From assembly GCA_020796225.1 (NCBI GenBank), contig CM036753.1:86399203-86463202 (forward strand): a stretch of 64,000 nt of DNA, written 5' to 3'. A model generated the notes under the pieces. It was not told where the DNA came from, did not search any database, and saw only the letters and a program-made list of their open reading frames with translations. A program made the position numbers and the translations under genes. Of this stretch, positions 44,255 through 54,902 are shown one piece after another; the stretch's first letter is position 1, and every line of letters starts with the position of its first letter. Source of the stretch: Arion vulgaris. Taxonomy: Eukaryota > Mollusca > Gastropoda > Stylommatophora > Arionidae.

Positions 44255-44539
44255 CGCTAGAGTGGTTACAATCGCGCAAATTATGGGTGTAAAGAATAGA
44301 ACCAGTGTTACCTGCCATGCATGTCGCAAGAGGCGACTAAAGTGGTTGGTTGTGGGGCTAGCTACCCCACCCCGTAAAAATATTAGATACCTACAAGAAC
44401 CCCGACCATGGAAATTCATAGCTCGCAACCTAAAACAGAATGCAAGAAAAATGGGGAGAAAGTGGAGAGATCTGGAAAAGCTGGCCTTGGAAAACATTGG
44501 TTCGGACTCACGGCTACCTAGAGGTGGAGAAGAAGAAAC
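44255..44539 (+). mobile_element. SINE with alternative 3' body, 9-bp TSD
   Basis: Shares the GTGTAAAGAATAGAACCAGT core and CATGTCGCAAGAGGCGACTA with family A, but the 3' half is different (GTTGTGGGGCTAGCTACCCC onward, ending GGTGGAGAAGAAG). AGCAAAAAT at 44546-adjacent copies (44246-44254 and 44540-44548) flanks it. It ends about 40 bp from the donor of the large exon. Confidence 0.85.
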
Positions 44540-44580
44540 AGCAAAAATATTTCAGAAACTAATCATAAAATCTATCCTAC

Positions 44581-47034
44581 CTTGTCTCCAATATCTAAGG
44601 CCTCATTGTAGTAGATAAGGGCTGTCTTGTAGTCATACTGTGCAAAATAGCAGTCACCAAGAATCTGCAAAATACGCATGTGCTGCCGTTTCTCTCCAAC
44701 GATTGACTCTTTCATGAATGCTCTCCCAATTTCAAGGAACTTGATGGCTTTCTGGTGCATGTTGAGAACATTGTAAGTATTGCCTAGTATGTAGAGATTC
44801 TGGCAAACCAACCAGAATCGTTGCTGCGGAAGTTCTGCAATTTTTTCGTCGTACAGATTCCAGAATGTCTCAAAAGCTCGAGAGCACATGGAGACACATT
44901 TGTGGTAGGCCTTCATTTTGTAATAGGTGATACCAAGCAGTGAGAGCACTAAGCTATGTAGAAATGTGTACAAAGTTAATCCATGAGCATGCTTGACCAT
45001 GTGAAGAGCAAGTTCGAAAACATGTGATGCTCTAGGATAAACATGAAGCATGAAAGTCGAAACACCAAGCATGCTTAAAATATGAGCATTTTCCAACACT
45101 GATTCTTTCCCATGGAACCCAGAATTGCGATGAAGTTTAAGAGCTTTCTCATACCAGTCTAAAGCCTCTGTGTACTCCTTCTGAACAAAGTGGCAATCTC
45201 CAAGTTTTCTCATTGCCATGGCAATGACCTGTTTCTGAGATTCTTCATTGTTTTCTAAAACTTTAAGGGCTTCTGAATAGCATGTCACAGCTTCCGCAAT
45301 TCGTTTCTGTTGTTCAATATCTTCTGGTGATTCCTGGCCATTGGATTTTTCTGGTGTAGAATTTCCTGTATGTTCCTCATCTGATGCCTCCCTCTCGAAA
45401 AATTCACACATTGCTGCAATTACTTTGTCGTACAATGTTTCATCATTAAGGTCATTGGCATAAGCATTACCCAAGTCTATCAGAACTCCTGCAACTTCTT
45501 TATGAGCCTCATAATCCTGAAGGTCTTTGTAAATTCTCAGTGCCTTCTTCAGATTTTTCATGCCATTATGTCTGTTGCCTTGACGAAAACATAACATTCC
45601 TGTATTCTGTAGCAAAAGAGCACTGAAACGAAGCAACTTGACAGTTCCATCTTGAATCTCATCAATAATCTGGAGAACTTCTTCACATATATTTTCTGCA
45701 TTCAGATAATCTTCAGTTTGAATAAGCTTCTGAGCTGCTTGCTGGAATGCTCTAGCAACTGTAAGTTTCAAAGAATTCTCTGTCAGCGGACTGAACTTTT
45801 CTTTCTCTTTTTCTTTCATTGCTTCCTCTTGCTGGTCTAAATCTAGGCTGTTTGCTCTTTGGGTGTCTGAAACTGTCTCTCTTGAAACATTCAAAAGATC
45901 AACTGTTTCAACTATTGTTGATACCATTTCATTGCTTCCACTTGCAGCACTCCGCTCCAGGACTACTGTATTATCATCACATACTTCTGAAACTATCTCA
46001 ACTACACTCTCAACAAAACAGTTTTTGCGTTTTTCAAGAAAAAATTCCCATCCACTAGTATCCACATCACTGGATGCAAGCTCATACATGAGAGAATAAT
46101 CTTTCACAATTGAATCAATCCTCGATTTCTCATTTATGTCTGCTATATTATACGTCTCGGTAGTGAAGATGTCATCATCTTCATCATCATCAACAAATTT
46201 CTTCCCATTTTTTTCAATTGTTGCTCTTTCTTTAGCAAGATCCATATCAGTTTCTTCTGATATGGTTTCAATCTCCAATTTTTGATCAGATGGTGAGTCT
46301 GTATCCACTTCTTTGACAGTGCAAACTTCAGTCATGATTTCTTTCACATTTTTATTTTCAAGTCTCAGATGACAATATTTCTGTATTCTTTTGAACCAGT
46401 TGATACTATCTAATGAAATGTGACTTCCTTTCAAAGGGGGCTCATGGAGACTTTCAATGCTGAATGCATGATTCATGAATCCTGACTGATACGGTCGCAG
46501 TCCACTCGTCATATGTGGTGAAATAGACAAAGGATAACGGGAACGTGGGGTCAGTGGTGTCTTTGAATGAAAGAGATTTGCTATATGGTGAGGATCCACA
46601 AGTCTCCAGTCCTCCTTTAACCAGTTAAGCAGAGTTCTGCCTAAGACATCTACCAAAGACTGGGCTCTAGATTCTGCAGATTTACTCTGTGCAGTGAACC
46701 ACTCTATGCTCTGATTGTCTGTCTCTGCATGAAGTTCTGCTGCACATATGTCCACAACTTCTCCAAGAAGGGTGGATGCATGGACACATAACCAAAACCA
46801 TTCCAAAGGATTCTGCCTGAATGCCCTGCTCTGACGGGTACATACTTCTGCTAGACCGGCATATGTCTCAACCAATGCCCTTGTGTTAAATTCAGATTTT
46901 TCTTGTAGCAGGAAAGTGGTTTTCAGGAACTGCTGCTCAGCTTCAGTCAATTTGAGCTCTTCAAGACTCTGCTTGGCTTTCTCTAACAGAGTTTCTGCAT
47001 CAAGTTCTTCTGTCTCAGTCTCATCATCTGTGCT
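44581..47034 (-). CDS. TPR protein, giant exon (818 codons)
   Basis: Bounded by acceptor TTTTTTGCAG (47035 onward) and donor AAG|GTAGGA (44580), exactly 818 codons in phase 0. Residue numbers are within the exon. Residues 1-140: acidic start then helical EAEQQFLKTTFLLQEK and WFWLCVHASTLLGEVVD, probably divergent TPRs. Residues about 150-420: low-complexity and acidic, with VDDDEDDDIF at 281-290 and a KEKEKEK run near 410. Residues about 425-530: AFQQAAQKLIQTEDYLNAEN and LQNTGMLCFRQGNRHNGMKN. Residues 577-815: at least four clear TPRs, e.g. LGDCHFVQKEYTEALDWYEK (about 611-630) and LGDCYFAQYDYKTALIYYNE (about 792-811). TPRs bind partner proteins. No catalytic motif or membrane span was seen. 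I do not recognise the orthologue, so no symbol is given. Confidence 0.95.
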
Positions 47035-47160
47035 CTGCAAAAAAGTTAATAAAGTACAGAATGTACACCAAGTGAAACTAAAAGGCTGAGAGAATAGTAT
47101 CTGATAAGTACAAGGAGAATATTATTAAATAGCAGAACATTATTCTCTTATATATTCATT

Positions 47161-47408
47161 TGTGGGCATCTGTAGCTTAAGCGGTAGTGAGCTTGATTAC
47201 AACTCGAGATTACCTGGTTCAAACTCTGCGACGGCAGTTTGGAAACAAATTTGTTACTGTAGATTCTTACGAACGGTAAAAATAGACTTCACCGTTCATA
47301 AAGCAATGGTAAACTAGTGAATGTATAAGTTAAGTGGTGACTAGAAAATTGACGCCTCGTTTACTGTGGTTGATGCAGAGGTCCTGTAAAGGATATGCCG
47401 CGATTTTC
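47161..47408 (+). mobile_element. tRNA-derived SINE (family B) in the first recognised intron
   Basis: Same family as 15225-15472: A box TAGCTTAAGCGGTAG, B box GGTTCAAACTC, GATATGCCGCGATTTTCAT end. Candidate imperfect duplication ATATATTCATT / ATATATTAATT. Confidence 0.8.
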
Positions 47409-47989
47409 ATATATTAATTATAAGAGCAACTTTTTTAAATATATGTACTATTTTTTCAGATGGTTTGTAATATTTCAGAGACCAACGTAAACAACACGAT
47501 CAGTTTTTCAGTTATATGAATGGATATTAAGTAAGTTACTACCTACACTTTTAACAGTGTACAACCTTTCATCAATTAACAATCTTTATGCCTTTTTTAT
47601 TATATGAATATAATACATTATATGAATCTAGTTTATTTATTTGAACTGTATAAGTTTATTCCTTCACCTCAAATGCAATCATTAGAACTATGACACAGAT
47701 AAAGTATATAAAGGAATGACTTGAACCAGTCTTTGTGCATGCATGCATGAATGCATACACACATAGTATCAGGCAGAGCATCACTTCAGTAAATTGTCAA
47801 TGCAGTCAGTACAAATGATTTATTGCCTCAATTGATGGGGGATTCTGATATGAATGATCTGCATGAGAAAGGAGTTACAACTGAACAAGAGTGCTTTATG
47901 TGCCTCAGGAGGGTGTGGGTAGAACTGCAAACCAGTCAGATGGCCTGCATAGCAGCTGTAAGTGGGGAAGTCCTACACTGTAAATGCAC
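47409..47989. other. TPR-gene intron, unassigned
   Basis: AT-rich; no feature was recognised. Confidence 0.5.
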
Positions 47990-48490
47990 AACAAACCAAT
48001 CACTTGGCTCTCTGGGACTTCATTTACTGGGCCGTTGTTGTATCTGACTCTCAGTCGATGCTTCACAAGATTCAGAAGGGCAGGTTTCAGTATGAGTGGA
48101 TGTCGTCTATAGAAGTTTATAACCTCCAAAGGCTTATGTGGATATACTGTCCTGGGCATACGGGTGTTTACGGTAATGAGAGAGCGGACAGGATTGCATC
48201 GACAGGATTGCATCAACAGCATCGATTATTGGGGAGTTGAAGATGGATAAGGTGGATGTTCTTCGGTCTCCTCACGACTGTCTGTTGGATGAGGACACTA
48301 AAATAGATGTTGAATCGATCAAGCGATTTAGGCAGTTTGGAGTTACCCATTTTACAAGTAGAACTGGATGCCTGAGGGGTAGAGTGAGAAGTGTGTTTAA
48401 TCAGTGAGCCATGGGAACCATCACTATGCATACTCTTCGATATCTGTTGGGGAGACTGAGCACCTATGGGTTTGCCCGGAGTGCAATGAC
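47990..48490 (+). pseudogene. LINE RNase H and C-terminal fragment, antisense in intron
   Basis: Plus strand reads VVVSDSQSMLHKIQKGRFQY, EWMSSIEVYNLQRLMWIYCP and GHTGVYGNERADRIASTG: the SDSQS and WxxxPGHxGVxGNExAD signatures of an RNase H domain. Downstream VESIKRFRQFGVTHFTSRTG and RGRVRSVFNQ continue the C-terminal region in another frame. Same lineage as 29895-30180 and better preserved; the catalytic Asp of SDS and NERAD are present, but the domain's N-terminus is missing. Confidence 0.85.
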
Positions 48491-48652
48491 GTCAGTTTAG
48501 TAACCAATAACCAATGGAGAGAAAGCAGGAAAGATCTTAAAGACAACTACAGTTGATAGAGTTGTGTAGTGTTCTCTGCACCAAGCCAAGATAGTGGAGT
48601 CAATGTAGAGTTTATAATACTCATTAACCAAATGTCTACTTTTTAATCCATA

Positions 48653-48875
48653 TAAGGGAGTCTCTATGACTAAGTGGTTATGCCTTTGCCTTGTGTTTCG
48701 AAAGTCGTAAGTTTGAATCCGGATCGTGCCATTATGTTCATGTATACATTTTTTCCAGAGATCCCTAGGATTGTTGCCAGAGCTACAGAGTTCATTCTTT
48801 GTACAATACTCTCGACAAGTGGCAAGCCATTTCTGAGATGTGGGTAAACCCGGCACAATGAAGTCAATCCTTTGG
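48653..48875 (+). mobile_element. tRNA-derived SINE (family D)
   Basis: GTCTCTATGACTAAGTGGTT resembles an A-box region and AGTTTGAATCC (48710-48720) a B box, about 40 bp apart as in tRNA genes. The anticodon stem is degraded. The body to AATGAAGTC follows. No sure target duplication. Confidence 0.6.
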
Positions 48876-49473
48876 CTTTAGGCCCTTTAATACATATAAG
48901 TTTTCTAGGCTCTATGTATGTCCTGATTCCCTGTGTCTTTAAGTTGCGTTTAAGTTTTATTTCAGACCAAGAATAGGAAACAACAGGCTGATAGTCAAAT
49001 TGTACGGGAAGTTTGAAATTAGGGAGAATGTAATGGTCTACAGAAGTGACACTTTCTAAATTTGAGAAGCGTTGTGAATAACCTATAGCCGTGAATAACC
49101 TGAAGCAAATCAGGATATTTCATTGAAGCTTCTGATTTTGTGACTGGATGACTGACAGACAAACAATGGTGAAGAAGAATGTAGTGTATGTGGTTATCAC
49201 ATCATCTTCCCCCCACCACCCCACACCAACTAAGCTCTGTATCCTTCTGGTTTCTTTTACTATTGTCTTTTCCCCAATTTTTCATACCTCTTATTCCACT
49301 TGCAATTACTCCGTCCCTTTCTTCAATTGTAAATGTATTATTCTATCATTCCTATTTCTTTCTTAACTTTATGTAGACAATAATTTCAAATAAAACTGTG
49401 TTTTCATCATGGTAATAAGACAGGAAACAAATTACTTTAGGACAAATATGAAAAAATCAAAGCTATCACTTAC
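48876..49473. other. TPR-gene intron, unassigned
   Basis: Pyrimidine-rich on the plus strand near 49205-49370; no gene or element was identified. Confidence 0.5.
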
Positions 49474-49598
49474 ATTAGATTCCATCTTGTTTGAATCAGC
49501 ATAGTCCTCTATCCTCGATCCATTTTCATACTCCTTTTCTTGTCCGTGCAGTGACACTCCTCTGTATTCGTCCAGCTTGTCATATCCATTACGGACAC
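49474..49598 (-). CDS. TPR protein, first recognised exon (125 bp), 5' end uncertain
   Basis: Found by phase matching, too short for a long-ORF scan. Acceptor TTTTTTAAG lies just above 49598 and donor AAT|GTAAGT is at 49473. After two bases completing a codon it reads VRNGYDKLDEYRGVSLHGQE, KEYENGSRIEDYADSNK and MESN, joining STDDETE of the giant exon without a stop. The ATG at 49485-49483 sits in AACAAGATGG, a good start context, and could be the true initiator with the rest as 5' UTR. Alternatively the exon is fully coding and an earlier exon lies beyond. The acceptor is purine-interrupted (AAG) and somewhat weak. Confidence 0.72.
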
Positions 49599-49880
49599 CT
49601 TAAAAAAATATATATTTACAGTAATATACTATTTTACTGCCAATATATAAACCCTTACAGACAACTGAAAAGAGATTCAAAAGAACATAAACATTACAGT
49701 ATAAATAATAAAAATAGATATCCAAGTAAGAGTTAATACAGTAACTTTTAGTACACATGAAATGTTAGAATTAATATCTCTAGTTCTCTGAAAGTATCAA
49801 CAGCTGAGAACTTATACAATAGCGGTTTTACAGTCTGTGATACTACTACAGGCACTGAAAATCTTCACAATGGTTGGATC

Positions 49881-50263
49881 TTCTCGATCGTCTGCCGTTT
49901 ATCATTCTATTGTGATTAAACACAAAACATCAGAACATGATGTACGTGCACAGCCTTCAGTACCAATTGAAGCTCAAGTGCTTATATTTTGGTTGTGTGA
50001 TCGGTTTCAACCAGCGTTTACTGGGTTCGCTCTCCATTAGCATTTTGCTGTCCCCAGTCAAAACCCACAAGGCAGCAGGTTGCTATTGTCTTTCAGGGCA
50101 GCGACCCATAGACGACCTGCCCTCCCGGGCTGATGAGCGTCATCTGCCCAGCTATACCAGTTTTGTTAATGGACTGCTTGGTTTGCTACAGTCCCGTTTT
50201 GTGTACGGTTTGCTCCGCTAGTCTTTGATTGTTCCTATTCAACTACAAGGCAGCAGTAGCACA
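49881..50263. mobile_element. Unclassified 383-bp insertion with 10-bp TSD
   Basis: TGGTTGGATC at 49871-49880 and 50264-50273 is an exact direct repeat. The inside is clearly richer in G and C than its surroundings and has CAAGGCAGCAG twice (about 50067 and 50248). There is no terminal inverted repeat, no A/B box that convinces, and no long ORF with motifs. Confidence 0.6.
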
Positions 50264-50273
50264 TGGTTGGATC

Positions 50274-50821
50274 AACAACCACCGGCACAGATAAGCTATT
50301 TATTTACTAATTATTTACAGACTGAAGATCTCTTCTTGACTCATACAGAACAACAAAAATTAAGATCTACTTGAAGTTAGAATGGAAGTGCACACTATCA
50401 AAAAATTCTTAGCTGCTGTTCTTCAGTGGATATCCTCCCACTGCAAAGGAAGGCAAAGAAGAAGATGGGTGCACGATGCATATATAAATTGTATATTGAT
50501 GCATGATCTGCAGGGTACCTTGCATATGATAGTGAGGTACTTAGGAGAGTTGTCACAGGAGCAAAATACTATACGGGACATGCTACTGAGACACAAGGAA
50601 AATGACTGCTGGCAATGGAAAAAGAAATTGAAGGTAATGGCAATGGAATGTTGTGCATTAGTATGAAAATTCAGCTGACTATGCTCTGCAGACTTGCCAT
50701 TCAATACACATAGATGTCTAAAATATAACAGCTCTGCTTAAAGATAAATATTGGGAGTGTTTGTATTTGTTGTATAATCAATAGAAAGAATGCAATATCC
50801 CTTTGCCTTTTCAGACCTGAG
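50274..50821. other. Unassigned spacer
   Basis: A 94-aa chance ORF at 50382-50666 contains LQWISSHC and GRQRRRWVHD, faintly like scrambled LINE motifs, but nothing firm. Confidence 0.45.
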
Positions 50822-50992
50822 AGTATGAAGCGCTTGCCACTTCAAATTTCTACGTACCAGTGTGCAGGAGGTAGGGAGGCCAATTTCTTTCCTCGTGTGT
50901 GGAAAATCGAGTGTGGGATTGAACCACAGCCAGGCTCTAGCACAGGCCAGACAACTGGCCAGGTATTCCCTGACCTAGATAAGTAAAGGGAT
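50822..50992 (-). mobile_element. tRNA-derived SINE (family E)
   Basis: Minus strand: CTTATCTAGGTCAGGGAATA head, then GCCTGGCTGTGGTTCAATCC with a consensus-like B box GGTTCAATCCC, then TTTCCACACACGAGGAAAGA. Related pieces are at 5147-5222 and 5430-5576. Confidence 0.7.
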
Positions 50993-52344
50993 CTGGAAAA
51001 TACAGATGTTTGATAGAACACTGCACGCTTTTTTGCAATTTTACTCAATTCTGTGAGTCTATGGTTATTTATTGGTGGAAAATATTTATAATATTGATAT
51101 TCCTTATTGTTAAACTTAACTTGTTGCATAATATGACTTGAGTTAGTATTTTGTGTTGATTTTAAAATGATATCGTCTATATACACCAATACTGGAATGC
51201 GAGGTCACGTGGTGTAGTTGGGGTCTGATTTCCCACAATTCTTACCTGAGCCCGAAGGCCCAGTAGTTTATAGTTGGCTCTGATTGAACCCACAAACCTT
51301 GTGTCCAAGTCGATAGGTAAATACTTATGTATTATACTAAACCTTCCCACATTTGTTGTATAGTAGGTGAAAATTGCTGATCAGATTTTGTTATTCATTG
51401 CTTCATCCATACAGAATGCATAGAACACAGAACTAGAGTGTGTTTAAAGTTGTTTAACTTATGAGTTTACTTTGCTTCCAAATCTGGTTTTCTAACTGTG
51501 AATGTATAATTATAGGTTTGTTTTGTATAAAGGACACATTACATATGAACACAGGACATCACTGTTTGTCCGATGGATTGATTGAATATAAGAGAACAAG
51601 TGTCAGGGTGAAGAGATAGTTCAAGCAAGTTTTCATTTAACAATTCTCTAAAGTGTGCTGAGGTTCACTAATTGACTACATGGACCAGCTTATTTATAAT
51701 TTATGAGCTGTAAATATATGACAAAGCATTTGTATGTCTGTATATGATTGCAGTCACAGGCATAAACATAAGTTAAACATAAACAGTAAAACTCTCCCCA
51801 CATTGTTTACATGTAAACATAGTTTTGATATACACAGTAATCACTTGTGTTTACCTTCTCCACTCAATTATATTTTACATAGCCTGTCCTACATGTAACG
51901 GCTCCTTCGATGAATCAAATGAACAACCAGATCTTGAGTATGATAACTGTACAGCTAGAGGATGCAGACAAATCATTCATTTGTTCACGTGTGTGTCCCC
52001 TTTTCGTTTTTCTCAGATGGTCTATAAAAGTGTGTGAGGAATCTTAATGACGTCTGAGGTTGGTTTATTTGTTTTTCAATGTACGTTCGTCCTATCTACT
52101 ACCTGCATTCACGATTTCTAATCTAAGCGGTATTTATCTCCTGTGATTCGTAATCATGTCTAGTTAATCATGTGAATATTTTGTACTGATCAACTTCACA
52201 CTTTGTTATCTGCTATCCTCATTTCATTCTCAATGAAGCCGTTTCCATCACTACTTCTCCCTATTTATATAACCAGTTCCTGTCTGCCTATTTCTAAGAT
52301 TCCTCTTGCCTCCAGTATAGTGCTCTTGTCTGGCTAGGAAATCA
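50993..52344. other. Unassigned spacer
   Basis: A tRNA-like scrap (TCACGTGGTGTAGTTGGGGT, about 51204) may be another SINE head. No gene was seen. Confidence 0.45.
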
Positions 52345-52472
52345 AAGAATAGCAAACCAGCATAGACTGGTGTTGTTAGTTGCCACACGCCGAGACACAA
52401 ACGGAGGAAGATATCAGAGCTCTTATGGACTAATTAGTTCGATGTGCAGTAATGATGATCTGACGACTAAAC
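52345..52472 (+). repeat. Interspersed repeat family C, copy 3 (partial)
   Basis: Shares GGTGTTGTTAGTTGCCACAC, CTTATGGACTAATTAGTTCG and GATGTGCAGTAATGATGATC with 23911-24160. Confidence 0.7.
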
Positions 52473-52980
52473 TCTCGTGACCATCTCTTATAAACATACT
52501 TCGGATATAGAAAGCGTTTAACATAACTGCCGGAATCACAATTCTAACACTATATGAATTACAACAAATACTCATCTAAATGAGATCAACTGTATGTGGA
52601 GAAATAGTGTCAGTTTGAATCATTGTATCTATGAAGGTAGCTCAATAACAAATAACATAATGGCCACTTCATTTTGTTAGTGACACAGTGACATATGAAA
52701 AGTTACGTTTGGTATGCCGGTGAGGAAATGACTGTTTACCAAATGGGTTGGTTGTTTTACTTCTTTCAGTTCCACAGTTACGTGCATTGTGTAAATACTC
52801 TTAAACTCCAATCCTTCGTCAAGAACAAATAGTGGGGTGGTGATGTTCAAATACTAGACCGAACTTTGACAATCGAGTCTATGTTCTCTTCTAAAAAAAA
52901 TATATCCATTTTACTTACAACCCCATATATGGTATTTAGAGTATCAATATATAATGCTGAACCTTCCTCTCGTGTCCATC
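52473..52980. other. Unassigned spacer
   Basis: Nothing recognised. Confidence 0.5.
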
Positions 52981-52988
52981 CTCTAGAA

Positions 52989-53863
52989 CAGCGATTTCCA
53001 AAGTGGGCGATAAGATGAAAATGGGCAATCGGGAGGGGAGGGAGGTAACGGGTAAATGGGGTTTTAAGATATATACTATTTCAGTGATATTTAATATTTA
53101 AAAGTGATTAAACATTTTGAATATATAAAAGAGTTAAAATTGTTTGTAATGGTGAAAACGCGGTTTATGTGAAAATTCAGTGTAGTGCTGAAACTGTTGT
53201 CTTAAAGTAATATACTCCAAACTTGTGATCGTGGCGATTTAAAACTGATTCAAACCGACTTTGCACCCTATATTGGAAAGTCAAATTCTCGCATTCCTTC
53301 ACCAACACACACGCCCGAGTGGTTACCGGGGCCCAAATTTGGGATGTAAAGAATAGAGCCACTGTTGCCTGCTACGCATGTCGTAGAGACGATTAGGACG
53401 TTTGGCTTAAATCGGATGCACATGTCCTAAACATGTAGAAGTATATGCGTTTAAGGGCCTACCAAACCAATGTGCAACGTATAGACGTTCTTGGCAAAAA
53501 TCAAACATATCACAAAAGTGATTAAAATTGGTCGTAAAGAACGAACGCAAAGAAGAAAAAGAAAGAACGGACGCAAAAAAAGAACGAGACGCCATAACAG
53601 AAAGAAGAACCGACAGGGAATTTGCAGAAGAAGAACGAACGGCAAAAAAGGCAGAGAGAAATTCACTGAACCTCAGTGGTCGAGAGTTACATAAACGTGA
53701 CATAAAATCTTCTTTTGCTTGAAGTTTTCGTTCGCAACATTTTCGGATAGTATCTCCATTACCAATCAAGCTCAGTAAAATTTTAAAAAATCACTAGATA
53801 TAATTCAAAGTTCAGTTTAAAAATTCAATGGGACAATGTCATGAAAAAGTTTGGGATACACAG
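52989..53863. mobile_element. Non-autonomous hAT element with nested SINE, 8-bp TSD
   Basis: CTCTAGAA at 52981-52988 and 53864-53871 is an exact 8-bp duplication. The ends CAGCGATTTCCAAAGTGGG and, read inward from the right, CTGTGTATCCCAAACTTT are imperfect inverted repeats, similar in style to the MITE at 7947-8387. About 380 bp of its interior is a SINE with an expanded purine tail (53308-53690), so the original element was about 500 bp. Confidence 0.85.
53308..53690 (+). mobile_element. SINE (family A) nested in a hAT element, long GAA-type tail
   Basis: CGCCCGAGTGGTTACCGGGG head, core GTAAAGAATAGAGCCACTGT, body TAAATCGGATGCACATGTCC, then an expanded GAACG/AAGAAG tail of over 100 bp that reads as chance Lys/Arg-rich ORFs. 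The right end is uncertain. Confidence 0.8.
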
Positions 53864-53871
53864 CTCTAGAA

Positions 53872-54902
53872 GTTGAGAAGTGAACAACAACCATCACATG
53901 GAGTTCAAACGTAAAACAAATATAGATTAAAAAAAGATTCATTAGTGTTAAATGTACTATTGATTAGTTATTATAAATCGTCTGTAAATGTGCTCCATAT
54001 AGGACCCGAAAGGCACACGTGCCTAACGGAATAATTAGTGGGTGTGTCGATGTTAAATAAAAAATACATATTTGTTTACTGGATCGAATCGTTCTTGTGA
54101 CGAATTCGCAAAATCAATGTACTTGCTCATTCTGCAATTTACAAGTTAAGAGTCAAGTAGGCGTTAAAGTTAACACAAAGTGTACGGAGAAGTTGTCGAG
54201 GTATTTGAGGGCGGCTAGATGACACCTGGCATGAGTCAGCTCTGATGACTTACCTATTCTCAGATCTCAAACTATGATATAGTATAACTAGGTATATATG
54301 TGGTACTATAAAGTTTAGTTTTATGTTCGTAAAATCATATCAGCTTTCCGTTTGTACAAATGTGTGTCCTATTAGACAATATATTCCGACGTTATTTAAG
54401 CTTGGGTTATGGCTAAAACTTACAATAATTTCTTCGCAATAAGTGTTACAGAAACGGCAATGAACTACTGACATCGCGTTAGAAACAATTTCAGTACAAT
54501 GTTCTATTAGAAACGTTGAAAATTTAAAAACTAGTATAAATGCTAGTAATAAGTTGCAGACATATCTACCACTAGAGCACGGAAAGAAATAGAAGAGGGC
54601 GATGACACAACCAAAATATAATGGTAGCTTGTTAGTTAACAGAACTGTAATCCGGAGAGACACGAGTGATCAGTCTCATTTAGCAGATGTCGCATAGTGT
54701 GTATGTGTAGTTTGATAGCTCTCCTAGTTAAATTTCAAAATATTATGCTAAATTTAAAAAAAAAAAACATTTCACTTTTATCAATCATGGAATGGTCGAG
54801 CATGGCTAGATATATCATCACTATTCATATCAAATGGTTCAACTAAAGGCACTGTCGACACTAACTTGTCAGCTCACTCTTTATTGCGAACATTTAACTC
54901 AG
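53872..54902. other. Unassigned spacer
   Basis: Only chance ORFs; no bounded element was seen. Confidence 0.5.

Larger units (their letters stand above)
36171..49598 (-). other. TPR-protein gene, span of recognised coding exons
   Basis: Six exons join with matching phases and GT-AG borders: 49474-49598, 44581-47034, 39243-39459, 37923-38025, 37275-37416, 36171-36806. Joined coding length is 3677 bp, ending in TAA. If translation starts at the ATG at 49485-49483 (AAGATGG context), the protein is 1187 aa. The frame stays open to the exon start, so upstream coding exons beyond 49598 remain possible; none was identified. Introns carry antisense LINE debris, three SINEs and a 2.1-kb minisatellite. 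Confidence 0.85.

Noticed and set aside
45652..46099. Plus-strand ORFs inside the giant exon
   Set aside because: Antisense shadows of the TPR coding sequence.
53407..53769. 120-aa ORF and overlapping Lys/Arg-rich ORFs
   Set aside because: They overlap a SINE and its expanded purine tail; equivalent frames occur in other copies of the SINE.
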